This document shows positions 16,199 through 24,774 of a stretch of 33,582 nt of DNA, in pieces. This DNA comes from a virus. The notes below the pieces were generated by a model. That model saw only the letters and a program-made list of their open reading frames with translations, was not told where the DNA came from and did no database searches. Position numbers and translations under genes: made by a program. The stretch spans positions 1 through 33,582 of the IMG/VR virus record IMGVR_UViG_3300001473_000102. One strand, 5' to 3'. Each line of letters begins with the position of its first letter. Positions within the stretch are counted from its first letter, which is position 1.

Positions 16199-18040
16199 AT
16201 GGCCGCGACGCTGCTGAATGTGCCTGGCCTGGGCTGGACCGATGCCGGCGGCAATCCGCTGAGCGGCGGACGGATCTACATCTATCAGGCCGGCACCATC
16301 GACACGGCCAAGGCGAGCTACCCGACGCGGGACGATGTGGCGGCGCAGAGCAATGCCAACACCCATCCGGTGGTGCTGAACTCGGCCGGGCGGCCGGCGG
16401 CCGACATCTGGGTCGACGGGCGCTACAAGGCCGTGGTCACGGATGCCGCCGATCTGGTGATCGCGACGGTCGACGATCTCGGCGGCACCGACAGCGACGA
16501 CCTGATCCCGCGCAACTATGTCGGCGGGCTCGCGGTGACGGTCAGCGGCGGCGATGCCGAGCACGACTTCGTCGTCGCCGCTGGCGAGGCGCGCGACGAC
16601 GCCGACAGCGACGACATGGTGCTGGTGTCCGCCCTGACGAAGTACATCGATGCGGTCTGGGCTGCTGGCACGAACGCCGGCGCGCTCGACACCGGCACGG
16701 TGGCGGCCGACATGGACTATTACATCTACCTGATCAAGAGCAGCGGCACCGGCGCCGTCGATGTCCTGCTGTCGGCCTCGGCGAGCGCGCCGACCATGCC
16801 CTCGGGCTACGACAAGAAACAGCTGATCGCCCGGCTGGTCACCGATGCCAGCGCCAATATTTCCGCCGTGTATGGCCGCGACGAGGCGATTGCCGGGCTG
16901 TCGTTCAGCAAGGGCACCGTGGACGGCACAGGGATCGCCGCGAGCGGCGCCAATACCGACATCACCAGCCTTGCCGGGCTGACATCGATCAACGGCCACG
17001 GCCAGTGGGGCTTCCGCAACCTGATTATCAATGGCGCGATGCGGATTGCCCAGCGTGGCGCGGGGAACATCACCGGCATCGGCGCGGCAAATACTTATCT
17101 GAACTGCGACCGTATTGCGTTCGGTCAACACAACACACCGCAAGCACGCTTCACAGCTACGCAATTCGCCAATGGGCCTGACGGTTTCCCGTATTGGCAA
17201 GGCATGACCGTTACGACCGCCGAAGCCGCGGTATCGGCGACCGAATACAGCGGGTACGAATACAAGATCGAGGCGCAGGACCTTCAGCATCTGCTCTACG
17301 GCACGCCGGCCGCCAAGGCGTTGGCCGTTCAGTTCCGGTTTCGGTCGCCGAAGACGGGAATTCATTGCGTAGCTCTCTATCAGGCAGACGGCGATCGCTC
17401 GTATGTCGCCGAGTTCACCGTTGCGGCGGCGAACACGTGGGAAACGCACACTGTCATTTTTCCCGGCGACACGGCCGGTACGATCAACAACGACAACGGC
17501 GAAGGGCTGCGCATCGTCTGGCCGTTCGTTGCGGGAACGAGCCGTCAACAGTCTATCGATGCGTGGGCTAGCGAGTTTGACGTCGCGAGCTCTGCCCAAC
17601 AAAACCTGGCTGACACTATTGGCAACATCATTGGCCTGACCGCGATCCAAATGGAAGTCGGCCCGGTTGCGACCGCGTTCGAGCACGTTTCCTATGACAC
17701 CGACCTGCAGCGCTGCTATCGCTACTTCCAGCGCGCCAGGGACCTTTGGAACCTGCCCGGCATCATTTATTCGACCAGCGGCTGCGTTACGCCGTGGCCG
17801 TTGTACCCGATCAGTATGATGCGCGCCGATCCTAGCGTAACGCGCAACGGTACGTTCAACATCAACCATAGCGGCGGCGCAACGGTAACAACCACGGTGT
17901 CGCTGGCGCAAAATGGCGCTAACGATACCATCTCTGGCATTCATTGGAGTGTCAGCGGCTCTCCATTGACGCAATGGCAGGCTTGCACTGTCAACTTCAG
18001 CGGCGGCAACGAATTCCTCGACCTGAGCGCGGAGCTGTAG
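16199..18040 (+). CDS. Tail fibre/tailspike 4
   Basis: Product of 613 aa. It shares residues 1-228 with the other fibres and a longer stretch with fibre 1 (EAIAGLSFSKGTVDG to NGHGQWGFRNL, about residue 275). The carbohydrate-binding-like domain (IEAQDLQHLLYGT, SPKTGIHCVALYQADGDRSY, TINNDNGEGLRIVWP, LTAIQMEVGPVATAFEHVSY) is of the type often found at the end of phage fibres. The tip from about 510 is unlike the others. The distal part contains more AT-rich codons than the 5' module. It is the copy adjacent to the intact gp10-like gene, so it occupies the ancestral right-hand position. Confidence 0.87.
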   Translation: MAATLLNVPGLGWTDAGGNPLSGGRIYIYQAGTIDTAKASYPTRDDVAAQSNANTHPVVLNSAGRPAADIWVDGRYKAVVTDAADLVIATVDDLGGTDSDDLIPRNYVGGLAVTVSGGDAEHDFVVAAGEARDDADSDDMVLVSALTKYIDAVWAAGTNAGALDTGTVAADMDYYIYLIKSSGTGAVDVLLSASASAPTMPSGYDKKQLIARLVTDASANISAVYGRDEAIAGLSFSKGTVDGTGIAASGANTDITSLAGLTSINGHGQWGFRNLIINGAMRIAQRGAGNITGIGAANTYLNCDRIAFGQHNTPQARFTATQFANGPDGFPYWQGMTVTTAEAAVSATEYSGYEYKIEAQDLQHLLYGTPAAKALAVQFRFRSPKTGIHCVALYQADGDRSYVAEFTVAAANTWETHTVIFPGDTAGTINNDNGEGLRIVWPFVAGTSRQQSIDAWASEFDVASSAQQNLADTIGNIIGLTAIQMEVGPVATAFEHVSYDTDLQRCYRYFQRARDLWNLPGIIYSTSGCVTPWPLYPISMMRADPSVTRNGTFNINHSGGATVTTTVSLAQNGANDTISGIHWSVSGSPLTQWQACTVNFSGGNEFLDLSAEL

Positions 18041-18043
18041 GCC

Positions 18044-19432
18044 ATGACACGTGCACGTTTTCTCGGTGGCAGCAACGATAACCGGTCGGTGCAGGTCGAT
18101 GCGCAGCGCTCGGTCAATATCGTCGCCGAACTGGACCCGCAGTCGAAGTACCAGATGGCCGGCTATCAGCGGCCGGGGCTGGCGACCTGGGCCAATGCGG
18201 GCGCGGCCGAGGTACGCGGCTTCGACGTGTTCAACGGCGAACTCTATACCGTCGTCGGCGCCGAGGTACGCAAGGTCCGGACCAGCGGCGCGGTGACGCC
18301 GATCGGCACCATCGGGACCGACAAGGGCCCGGTCGGCATCGCGCACAGCCCGAGCCAGGTGGTCATCGTCGACGGCGACAAGGGTTACTACACCGACGGC
18401 TCGAGCCTGACGCAGATCGGCGCGCCGGCGTTCCCCAACGGCGCCACGCACATCGGCTACATCGACGCGGTGTTCCTGGTCAACGATCCGTCCAACGCCG
18501 GTCGGTTCTACCAGTCCGACACCAACTCGGCGACCGGCTGGAACGCGCTCAACTTCGCGACCGCCGAACGCGATCCCGACCATCTCGACGCGCTGCTGAT
18601 CGATCACCGCGAGGTCTGGCTGTTCGGCCGCGAGACGACGGAGGTGTGGACCGGCGACGGTTCCACAGGCGTCGCCTTTTCGCCGGTCTCCGGCGGCTTT
18701 ACCGAGGTCGGCATCGCCGCGCCCTATTCGGCGGCGAAGGCGGGCGATGCGGTCTACTGGGTGGCGCAGGCGCGCCAGGGCGGCCCCTCGGTGTTCCGCG
18801 CCATGGGCCTGAAGGGCGAGCGGATCTCGACGCCGTCGGTCGAGGACGACATTGCCGCCGCCGGCGACCTGAGCCTGGCGGTCGGCTCGATGATCTACTT
18901 CCGCGGTCACCTGCTCTACCTGCTGAAGCTGCCCGGCGGCAAGACGCTGGTGCACGACAGCGGCACCGGCCTGTGGTCGGAATGGCGCAGCCAGGACCGC
19001 GACAACTTCCGCTGCTCGCACTTCATCTATTTCAACGGCGCGCTGTACGGTGGCGACGATCAGGACGGCAATATCTTCCGCGTCGACCCCGACGTCTATG
19101 ACGACGCCGGCGCGCCGATCGAGCAGATCCGCCGCGATCGCTACATCAACGCCGGCGACAGCCGCCGGATGCTGAAACACAAGGCACTGGAGATCGAGTT
19201 CGAGATGGGCCAGGGCGGCCCGCTGGTCGAACCGCAGGCGGCGATGCGTTTCTCCGACGACGGCGGCCACACCTGGTCGCGCGAGTGGCGCCGCGGCCTG
19301 GGCAAGCAGGGCGAATACGACAAGCGCGCCCGCTGGGGCCGGCTGGGCGCGAGCCGCGACCGGGTCTACGAGGTCTCGGTCAGCGCGGCGGCCAAGACCA
19401 CCTGGGTCAGCGGCTTTCTGGATCTGGCCTGA
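18044..19432 (+). CDS. P22 gp10-like packaged-DNA stabilisation / tail plug protein
   Basis: Product of 462 aa. The start (FLGGSNDNRSVQVDAQRSVN, then PGLATWANAG), the blocks PVGIAHSPSQVVIVDGDKG and EVWLFGRETTEVW, and the end (FSDDGGHTWSREWRRGLGK) match the P22 gp10 family. These proteins sit below the gp4 ring, help hold DNA in the filled head and contact tailspikes. The ATG is three bases after the fibre 4 stop. Two degraded copies of its 5' end lie between the fibre genes (11200 and 16049). Its stop overlaps the next ATG (TGATG). Confidence 0.9.
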   Translation: MTRARFLGGSNDNRSVQVDAQRSVNIVAELDPQSKYQMAGYQRPGLATWANAGAAEVRGFDVFNGELYTVVGAEVRKVRTSGAVTPIGTIGTDKGPVGIAHSPSQVVIVDGDKGYYTDGSSLTQIGAPAFPNGATHIGYIDAVFLVNDPSNAGRFYQSDTNSATGWNALNFATAERDPDHLDALLIDHREVWLFGRETTEVWTGDGSTGVAFSPVSGGFTEVGIAAPYSAAKAGDAVYWVAQARQGGPSVFRAMGLKGERISTPSVEDDIAAAGDLSLAVGSMIYFRGHLLYLLKLPGGKTLVHDSGTGLWSEWRSQDRDNFRCSHFIYFNGALYGGDDQDGNIFRVDPDVYDDAGAPIEQIRRDRYINAGDSRRMLKHKALEIEFEMGQGGPLVEPQAAMRFSDDGGHTWSREWRRGLGKQGEYDKRARWGRLGASRDRVYEVSVSAAAKTTWVSGFLDLA

Positions 19433-19803
19433 TGTTCACGCCGCTCGACCCGATTTCACCGGACGATGCCTGGGTCGCGCCGGACGGCCGGCTGTCGCGC
19501 GTGGCGCACCTCTGGCTCAACGTGCTGCGCCTGAACGTCCGGTCGATCGCGAACTACACGCCGAGCATCGACCCGGCCTCGGTCGCGGCCAACACGACAT
19601 CGGAGCAGACCTTCACCGTCGCCGGCGTGCAGGCCGGCGATGTGGTGCTGGCCTGCAACAAACCGACGCATACCGCCGGGCTGATCGTCGGCCACGCGCG
19701 GGTATCGGCGGACAACGAGGTCGCGCTGACCTTCGCCAACGTGACCGCAGGCGCGATCGACGCGCCGGCCGAAACCTATGCGCTGGTGACGCTGCGGCCG
19801 TGA
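19432..19803 (+). CDS. Small beta-rich phage protein
   Basis: Product of 123 aa. After a helical start (HLWLNVLRLNVRSIANYTP), residues about 50-123 form a beta domain (SEQTFTVAGVQAGDVVLAC, ARVSADNEVALTFANVTAGAI, TYALVTLRP). Similar small domains occur beside tail and fibre genes of many phages with no known function. It occupies the place after gp10 where P22 has the gp26 needle, but it has no long coiled coil and is not a needle homologue by inspection. The start overlaps the previous stop, and its own stop overlaps the GTG of the next gene. Confidence 0.7.
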   Translation: MFTPLDPISPDDAWVAPDGRLSRVAHLWLNVLRLNVRSIANYTPSIDPASVAANTTSEQTFTVAGVQAGDVVLACNKPTHTAGLIVGHARVSADNEVALTFANVTAGAIDAPAETYALVTLRP

Positions 19804-20210
19804 TCCGCGACGCCACGGTCGAGGACATTCCGCAGATGGTGACGTGGGGACGGCAGTTCGCCGACATGACGCCATGGGCCGGACCCTGTCCGTTCGATGC
19901 GGGCGACTTCGCCAACACACTTCGGGGGCTGATCGAAAACGGCATCTGCCTTGTCTCGGACAAGGGGATGGCGGCGGCGGTTTTGGCCCCCTGCTTGTTC
20001 AATCATGACGCCGTGGTGGCCCAGGACCTGTTCGTCTGGCGCGACGGCCGCCTGCTCGCCGCGTTGGAGGCCCGCGCGCGGGAGCGCGGGGCGGTCGCCT
20101 TCATGATGGCGGCGCAGATGTATGCCGGCATGCGGCCGCGGGCAATGCGGCGATGGCTGCGGATGCACGGCTATGCGCAACTTGAAACCTATTGGATGAA
20201 GGAACTCTGA
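19800..20210 (+). CDS. GNAT-like acetyltransferase fold protein
   Basis: Product of 136 aa starting at a GTG that overlaps the previous stop. The opening IRDATVEDIPQMVTWGRQFA is typical of GNAT proteins. The strand VVAQDLFVWRDGR, the helix LAALEARARERGAVAFM and the ending RRWLRMHGYAQLETYWMKEL match the later GNAT strands. The acetyl-CoA loop (Q/R-x-x-G-x-G/A) is not clear, so activity is uncertain. Related proteins are common in podovirus tail modules. About 100 bases of its 3' end are repeated at 21591-21694, before the second ejection-protein gene. Confidence 0.72.
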   Translation: MIRDATVEDIPQMVTWGRQFADMTPWAGPCPFDAGDFANTLRGLIENGICLVSDKGMAAAVLAPCLFNHDAVVAQDLFVWRDGRLLAALEARARERGAVAFMMAAQMYAGMRPRAMRRWLRMHGYAQLETYWMKEL

Positions 20211-20211
20211 A

Positions 20212-21420
20212 GTGCCGGCAGTCAGCGCGATCGCGAACGTCTTCGGTGCGTCGAAGAACGAGTCCCTGGCAATGCGCGCGGCGGATCTCCAGTCGCAAAA
20301 CGCCGAGCGGGCCCTTGCCGAGCAGCGGCGGCAGTATGATCTGGCCCGGCAGGACCTGGCGCCATTTCGGGTCGCCGGCTACAACGCCCTGGCCGACATG
20401 ATGCGCGGCTTCGGCTACGACGTGACGATGGGCGACGCTCTCAGCGGTCAGCCGCCGGCAGAGCCGGACGAGACCGCGCCGGGCGGTGCCGGCGCCAGCG
20501 GTGCCGACGAGCCCGGGCTGCTGGATCAGTTCCAGGCCGAGCTTGCGGCGCTGGAGCAGGAACAGCGCGACATCAATATGATCGGCGCCGATACCCCGCG
20601 CGAGTCGGCGCAGCGACTGTTGGATATGCGCCGTGACGAACTGCAACGCCGGATCAACGAGGCCGGCGGCGTCGTGCAGGGCGGCAAGATCTTTGCCGGT
20701 CAGGATCTGATCGACACCTCCAAGGCCAAGCCGGAAGCGCCGGAGGCCGACCCGACCTTCACGTTGACCTACAGCGGCCAGCCCGGCGAGTTCAACGCCC
20801 CGCTGGTGTTCGACCCGGGCGAGGAATTCCGCACGCCATTGGTGTTCGAGTTCGATCCCTCGCGGCTGGCTGAAGACGAAGGTTACCAGTTCCGGCTGAA
20901 CGAGGGCCTGCGGGCCCAGCGCGCCAATGCCGCCGCCAGCGGTATGATGCTGTCGGGCGACGCGCTGCGCGAGGCGCAGCGGTTTGGCGAAGGGCTGGCG
21001 TCCAGCGAACTGAACAATGCGTTCAACCGGCAGTACACCACGTTCGGCACCCGGGTCGCCGACCGCAACAACCGGCTGAACGTGCTGAAGGACATCTACA
21101 ACAGCCAGGTCGTCGACCGGGCCAACCGGTTCAACCGGCTGGCGGCGATGACCGGCATCGGCCAGACGGCCACGAACACCGGCGTTGTTGCCGGTACCAA
21201 CATGGCCAACAACATCAGCAACACGCTGATGACATCGGCGCAGAACGCCGGCCAAGCCTATCTGGCGGCCGGCAAGGGCTGGTCGGATGCCGGGGCGAAC
21301 ATCGGTAATGCGTTCACGAGCTTCTTTAAGCCAACTCAAACCAGCAATACTCAGGCCGTCACAACAGAATTCTACCCTGAAGGCGTTAGCGGCAGCAGTG
21401 GCTTCCCGTCGATCTTCTAG
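20212..21420 (+). CDS. Putative DNA-ejection internal virion protein, copy 1
   Basis: Product of 402 aa from a GTG start one base after the GNAT stop. The N-terminus (ASKNESLAMRAADLQSQNAE, then QRRQYDLARQDLAPFRVAGY) and the long helical C-terminal half (GYQFRLNEGLRAQRANAAAS, ASSELNNAFNRQYTTFG, DIYNSQVVDRANRFNRLA) are typical of phage 'DNA transfer' or ejection proteins delivered into the host envelope, comparable in role to P22 gp7/gp20. A variable insert lies at about residues 110-145. The last 45 residues (SFFKPTQTSNTQ to SIF) differ from copy 2. Confidence 0.72.
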   Translation: MPAVSAIANVFGASKNESLAMRAADLQSQNAERALAEQRRQYDLARQDLAPFRVAGYNALADMMRGFGYDVTMGDALSGQPPAEPDETAPGGAGASGADEPGLLDQFQAELAALEQEQRDINMIGADTPRESAQRLLDMRRDELQRRINEAGGVVQGGKIFAGQDLIDTSKAKPEAPEADPTFTLTYSGQPGEFNAPLVFDPGEEFRTPLVFEFDPSRLAEDEGYQFRLNEGLRAQRANAAASGMMLSGDALREAQRFGEGLASSELNNAFNRQYTTFGTRVADRNNRLNVLKDIYNSQVVDRANRFNRLAAMTGIGQTATNTGVVAGTNMANNISNTLMTSAQNAGQAYLAAGKGWSDAGANIGNAFTSFFKPTQTSNTQAVTTEFYPEGVSGSSGFPSIF

Positions 21421-21695
21421 GCGCGTGCGACGCAACTTTTGCCCCACCGTTCTCCGGCCGGCGTTCGGTAACGCCCGTAGCCAATGCCCTGCGGCCGAAC
21501 TGGATCGCACTCACCCGGCCGGGCGGCGAGGCTTATGAGGAGAAACTCCGGACGCGGTCTGGCGACGACCTCTCGGGCCCGAATGCGCTGTGGCGGCGCA
21601 GATGTATGCCGACATGCATCCGCGGGCGATGCGGCGATGGCTGCAGATGCACGGCTATGCGCAACTTGAAACCTATTGGATGAAGGAACTCTGAG
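21421..21695 (+). pseudogene. Intergenic tract with repeated 3' end of GNAT gene
   Basis: The first 170 bases contain short disrupted coding-like sequence that I cannot assign. From about 21591 to 21694 the DNA is a near copy of the end of the GNAT gene (20107-20210), including the last codons and stop: the coding text runs MYADMHPRAMRRWLQMHGYA and continues to MKEL. The upstream part of the GNAT gene is absent, so it is a truncated duplicate. The ATG of ejection-protein copy 2 follows one base after its stop, exactly as in the parent arrangement. Confidence 0.88.
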
Positions 21696-22865
21696 ATGCC
21701 GGCATTCAGCGCGATCGGAAACATCTTCGGCGCATCGAAAAACGAATCCCTGGCGATGCGCGCGGCCGATCTTCAGTCGCAAAACGCCGAGCGGGCCCTT
21801 GCCGAGCAGCGGCGGCAGTATGATCTGGCGCGGCAGGACCTGGCGCCATTTCGGGTCGCCGGTTACAACGCCCTGGCCGACATGATGCGCGGCTTCGGCT
21901 ACGACGTGACGATGGGCGACGCGCTCAGCGGCAAGCCGCCCGCAGAGCCGGACGAGACGTCGTCGGACGGTGCCGGCGCCAGCGGTGCCGATGAGCCCGG
22001 CCTGCTGGATCAGTTCCAGGCAGAACTGGCGCAGTTAGATGCGGACATCGAGCGACTGGGGAGAATGTTCAATCCGGGTGAGCCCGGTTCGCACGAACTG
22101 GACTCACGCATCCGGCAACGCGACGATCTTGTAACGAGGATCAACGAGGCCGGCGGCGTCGTGCAGGGCGGCAAGATCTTCGCCGGCCAGGATCTGATCG
22201 ACACCTCCAAGGCCAAGCCGGAGGCGCCGGAGGCCGACGCGACCTTCGCGCTGACATACAGCGGCCAGCCCGGCGAGTTCAATGCCCCGCTGGTGTTCGA
22301 CCCGGGCGAGGAATTCCGCACGCCGCTAGTATTCGAGTTCGATCCCTCGCGGCTGGCCGAAGACGAGGGCTATCAGTTCCGGCTGAACGAGGGCCTGCGG
22401 GCCCAGCGCGCCAATGCCGCCGCCAGCGGCATGATGCTGTCGGGCGATGCATTGCGCGAGGCGCAGCGGTTCGGCGAAGGGCTGGCGTCCAGCGAACTGA
22501 ACAATGCCTTCAACCGGCAGTACACCACGTTCGGCACCCGGGTCGCCGACCGCAACAACCGGCTTAATACGCTGAAGGACATCTACAACAGCCAGGTCGT
22601 CGACCGGGCCAACCGGTTCAACCGGCTGGCAGCGATGACCGGCATCGGCCAGACGGCCACGAACACCGGCGTTGTTGCCGGCACCAACATGGCCAACAGC
22701 ATCAGCAACACGCTGATGACGTCGGCGCAGAACGCCGGCCAGGCCTATCTGGCCGCCGGCGCGGGCTGGTCAAGGGCCGGGGAAAACATCGGCAAAGCGT
22801 CCACGAGCTTCTTCGGCAAGGACGGCGGCGGCTCTGGTTGGGCGCAAAAAATCTTGGGTGGCTGA
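21696..22865 (+). CDS. Putative DNA-ejection internal virion protein, copy 2
   Basis: Product of 389 aa, a tandem paralogue of the gene at 20212, with long identical stretches in protein and very similar DNA. Two segments differ. The insert at about residues 108-146 (DIERLGRMFNPGEPGSHELD) has unrelated sequence, and the C-terminal tail is shorter and Gly-rich (SFFGKDGGGSGWAQKILGG). It starts with ATG where copy 1 has GTG. Both open frames are intact, so both proteins may be packaged, possibly as a hetero-oligomer (inference). Confidence 0.72.
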   Translation: MPAFSAIGNIFGASKNESLAMRAADLQSQNAERALAEQRRQYDLARQDLAPFRVAGYNALADMMRGFGYDVTMGDALSGKPPAEPDETSSDGAGASGADEPGLLDQFQAELAQLDADIERLGRMFNPGEPGSHELDSRIRQRDDLVTRINEAGGVVQGGKIFAGQDLIDTSKAKPEAPEADATFALTYSGQPGEFNAPLVFDPGEEFRTPLVFEFDPSRLAEDEGYQFRLNEGLRAQRANAAASGMMLSGDALREAQRFGEGLASSELNNAFNRQYTTFGTRVADRNNRLNTLKDIYNSQVVDRANRFNRLAAMTGIGQTATNTGVVAGTNMANSISNTLMTSAQNAGQAYLAAGAGWSRAGENIGKASTSFFGKDGGGSGWAQKILGG

Positions 22866-23064
22866 CAGGTGAGGGCAACGACGCGCAACCGTCTGTCCGC
22901 GGTTGAAGCCGGGTGAGCCAACAAGTGCCCACTTTGCAAGCCGCCGCCGAGACCGCCGTTGCGGGGCGTCGGGCCGGCGTTGCGGGTCACGGTTGCGCCG
23001 TATTCGTTGGCGAGGATCTTTGCTTCCCGTTTGACACGGCCGCAAGAGACGCACGGTTCGGCAC

Positions 23065-23592
23065 ATGGCAGAACGGCCCGCATATCCAGGGTGGCACTGG
23101 AGTTTGATGGCGCTGTGCGTTGCCGCCGGGGCTTTGTGGGCGCATTACATGCTGCTGCTGTTGACGATCGACCGGCCGGGGCAGGCCGGCGCACTGGCCT
23201 TTGCAATGTGGTTTGCCGGCGTTGCCGGCGGGCTTGAAGCCCTGCACCAGGGCGGGCGCGCGGCGGTGTCGCTGGCACAGCGTTTATGCGCGGCGTTGCC
23301 CGGACGCACGACAACCGGCCGGCGGCGGCGTCTGTGGGCGCCGTGGCCGCCATGGCATCGGTGGGTCACCCTGCTGGCCGTGGCGGCGGGGCTGTCGATC
23401 ATGACGCCGGTCGGCTACATCGCCATCGACCACAACCCGATGGGCGTTTACAGCGAAGACCCGGGCAACCTTCTGACCTTGTGCGTTGCCTGTTTCCTGT
23501 GGGTCTTCGTGCCGGTCGAACTGTCTCACCAGGCCTGTCGCCTGTCGATCTGGTGCGTCCGCCAATGCCGCAGGTCCGGCCGGGTGGCGTGA
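23065..23592 (+). CDS. Membrane protein with two helical-hairpin repeats
   Basis: Product of 175 aa with four predicted membrane segments (about residues 15-34, 42-60, 98-119 and 133-152) and an Arg-rich loop between the pairs (TTGRRRRLW). Each pair ends with the pattern Glu-x-x-His-x-x-x-Arg: EALHQGGR after segment 2 and ELSHQACR after segment 4. The same pattern recurs three times in the protein at 28747, so the two are probably paralogues. The function is unknown; a holin-like or ejection-assisting role fits the location but has no direct support. The 199 bases before the ATG hold no gene I can support. The ATG at 23107 is an alternative start. Confidence 0.65.
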   Translation: MAERPAYPGWHWSLMALCVAAGALWAHYMLLLLTIDRPGQAGALAFAMWFAGVAGGLEALHQGGRAAVSLAQRLCAALPGRTTTGRRRRLWAPWPPWHRWVTLLAVAAGLSIMTPVGYIAIDHNPMGVYSEDPGNLLTLCVACFLWVFVPVELSHQACRLSIWCVRQCRRSGRVA

Positions 23593-23736
23593 CGCCGTAG
23601 CGGCCGAAGTGGCGGCCGGTCCTGCCGCATCCGGACGGCGACGCCAGAAGCAACACTGACGACGGGCGCGCCGTCGGCCATGCGCGTCATGTGCTCCAAC
23701 AACCGACTCAGATCCACCGCGTTCCAGGAGACCGGT

Positions 23737-24627
23737 ATGCCTTTGATCCACAATTCACCCCCTGCGCCCGGCAGAGCGCCGGTCAACGCGCTGGCGGCGT
23801 CGCGCGATGCCGCCGCGCAACGCGGGTTCGCACCGGCGGCGGACGCCCGATTGCGGCCACGCCGGGGACCGGCAGCGCCGGGCGCGCCCAACGACCCGCA
23901 CGGCGAGGCGCAGCGTCTCCGACTCCTGCAGCGCAAGATGGAGGACGCCTGGCGCGCCGCGGTGGCGGTGCAGAACGCCCCGCCGGCGCAGCGCCCGCGG
24001 GTCTGGCAGCAGGTGCGTGCCCGGCTGGTGGCGAAATGGCCGGACCTCGATCGCGCCATCCCGCGCGACTACGACGCAGGCTTCCTGAACGAGCAGATTG
24101 CCGGCGGCCAGGGCCTGTTCGACGCGCAGGGCAATTTCGATGTGCCGATGGCGACGGGCCGCGCCGAGGCCGGCCGGCGCCCCGCCCCGGCCGCGGGCGA
24201 CGCGGCCCGCGCGGAGGCGGTCGCCGAAATGAAGGCGCTCGACGCCTACCGCGTGGCGGTGGGGATTGCCGGCGTGCCGGAAGCGCAGCGCCCGGCGGCC
24301 TATGCCTACGGCCGGCGACTGTACCTGTCGCGCTACCCCGAGGACGCGGCGGGCATTCCGGAAAGCTACGACCCTGCCTTCGTCGCCAACCTGCTGGCGG
24401 CGGGCGAGGCGCTCTTCAGCGGTGGCGCTTCGGCCGCCGCGGCGGCCCCGCCCGGCACGGTGCAGAACCCGCTGCCGGCGCCGACGCGCGACAACCCGGC
24501 CGTCACCCCCGGTGCGGTCTACCGCATCATGGGCGATGACGGCGCGGAAGAGCTCTACCGCTGGGACCCGGACACCCCGGACCCGGACGACCCGACCCGC
24601 GCCGGCGCGTTCGTGCCGCTGGCGTGA
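23737..24627 (+). CDS. Putative virion protein with two YD-type repeats
   Basis: Product of 296 aa. A Pro/Ala-rich N-terminus (PGRAPVNALAASRDAA) is followed by two homologous units at residues about 61-130 and 161-229. They share A-x-R-x-AV, AQRP, IPRDYDAGFL / IPESYDPAFV and A-x-G-x-x-LF. A small C-terminal domain ends GAVYRIMGDDGAEELYRWDP. The ATG at 23737 has AGGAGA just upstream and is preferred over an in-frame ATG at 23680. No signal peptide is present. It is most likely an internal or tail-associated protein of the ejection module, judged only by position and by the repeat style of phage virion proteins. Confidence 0.6.
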   Translation: MPLIHNSPPAPGRAPVNALAASRDAAAQRGFAPAADARLRPRRGPAAPGAPNDPHGEAQRLRLLQRKMEDAWRAAVAVQNAPPAQRPRVWQQVRARLVAKWPDLDRAIPRDYDAGFLNEQIAGGQGLFDAQGNFDVPMATGRAEAGRRPAPAAGDAARAEAVAEMKALDAYRVAVGIAGVPEAQRPAAYAYGRRLYLSRYPEDAAGIPESYDPAFVANLLAAGEALFSGGASAAAAAPPGTVQNPLPAPTRDNPAVTPGAVYRIMGDDGAEELYRWDPDTPDPDDPTRAGAFVPLA

Positions 24628-24774
24628 GGCGTGGCGGCAATCCGGCAGTGCACCGCCGGTGACACCGGGCGGCAATCTCTCGAGCCACCCGCGCCCGGCA
24701 GACGACGCGGCCGGCCCGGGGCACGCGCAAGCCGCAAACCACTCTGCCCTTAACCCAAAACCGACGAGGCGTCG

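Larger units (their letters stand above)
9322..18040 (+). repeat. Tandem array of four fibre genes sharing a 5' module
   Basis: Four copies of a module of about 684 bases start at 9322, 11419, 14165 and 16199 and encode the same first 228 residues with few changes. The copies at 11419 and 14165 are identical or nearly so over long stretches, more alike than either is to 9322 or 16199. About 43 bases upstream of copies 2-4 are also shared and end in AGGAGGCGGTAG before the ATG. Similarity stops at different points: copies 1 and 4 remain alike for about 50 more residues, while copies 2 and 3 diverge at residue 229. Confidence 0.92.

Noticed and set aside
9322-18040. Diversity-generating retroelement acting on the fibre tips
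   Set aside because: No reverse transcriptase gene and no A-biased template repeat was seen; the tips differ as whole domains, not at scattered adenine positions.
9322-18040. Invertible fibre switch
   Set aside because: All four genes point the same way, and neither an invertase gene nor paired inverted crossover sites was found at the module borders.
16046-19270. Minus-strand open frame of 1074 codons, and similar long frames opposite the portal and fibres
   Set aside because: They are complementary shadows of well-supported plus-strand genes in GC-rich DNA, with Arg/Val/Gly-rich low-complexity translations and no domain.
19432-19803. P22 gp26-like tail needle
   Set aside because: The position fits, but the protein is short, beta-rich and lacks the long trimeric coiled coil.
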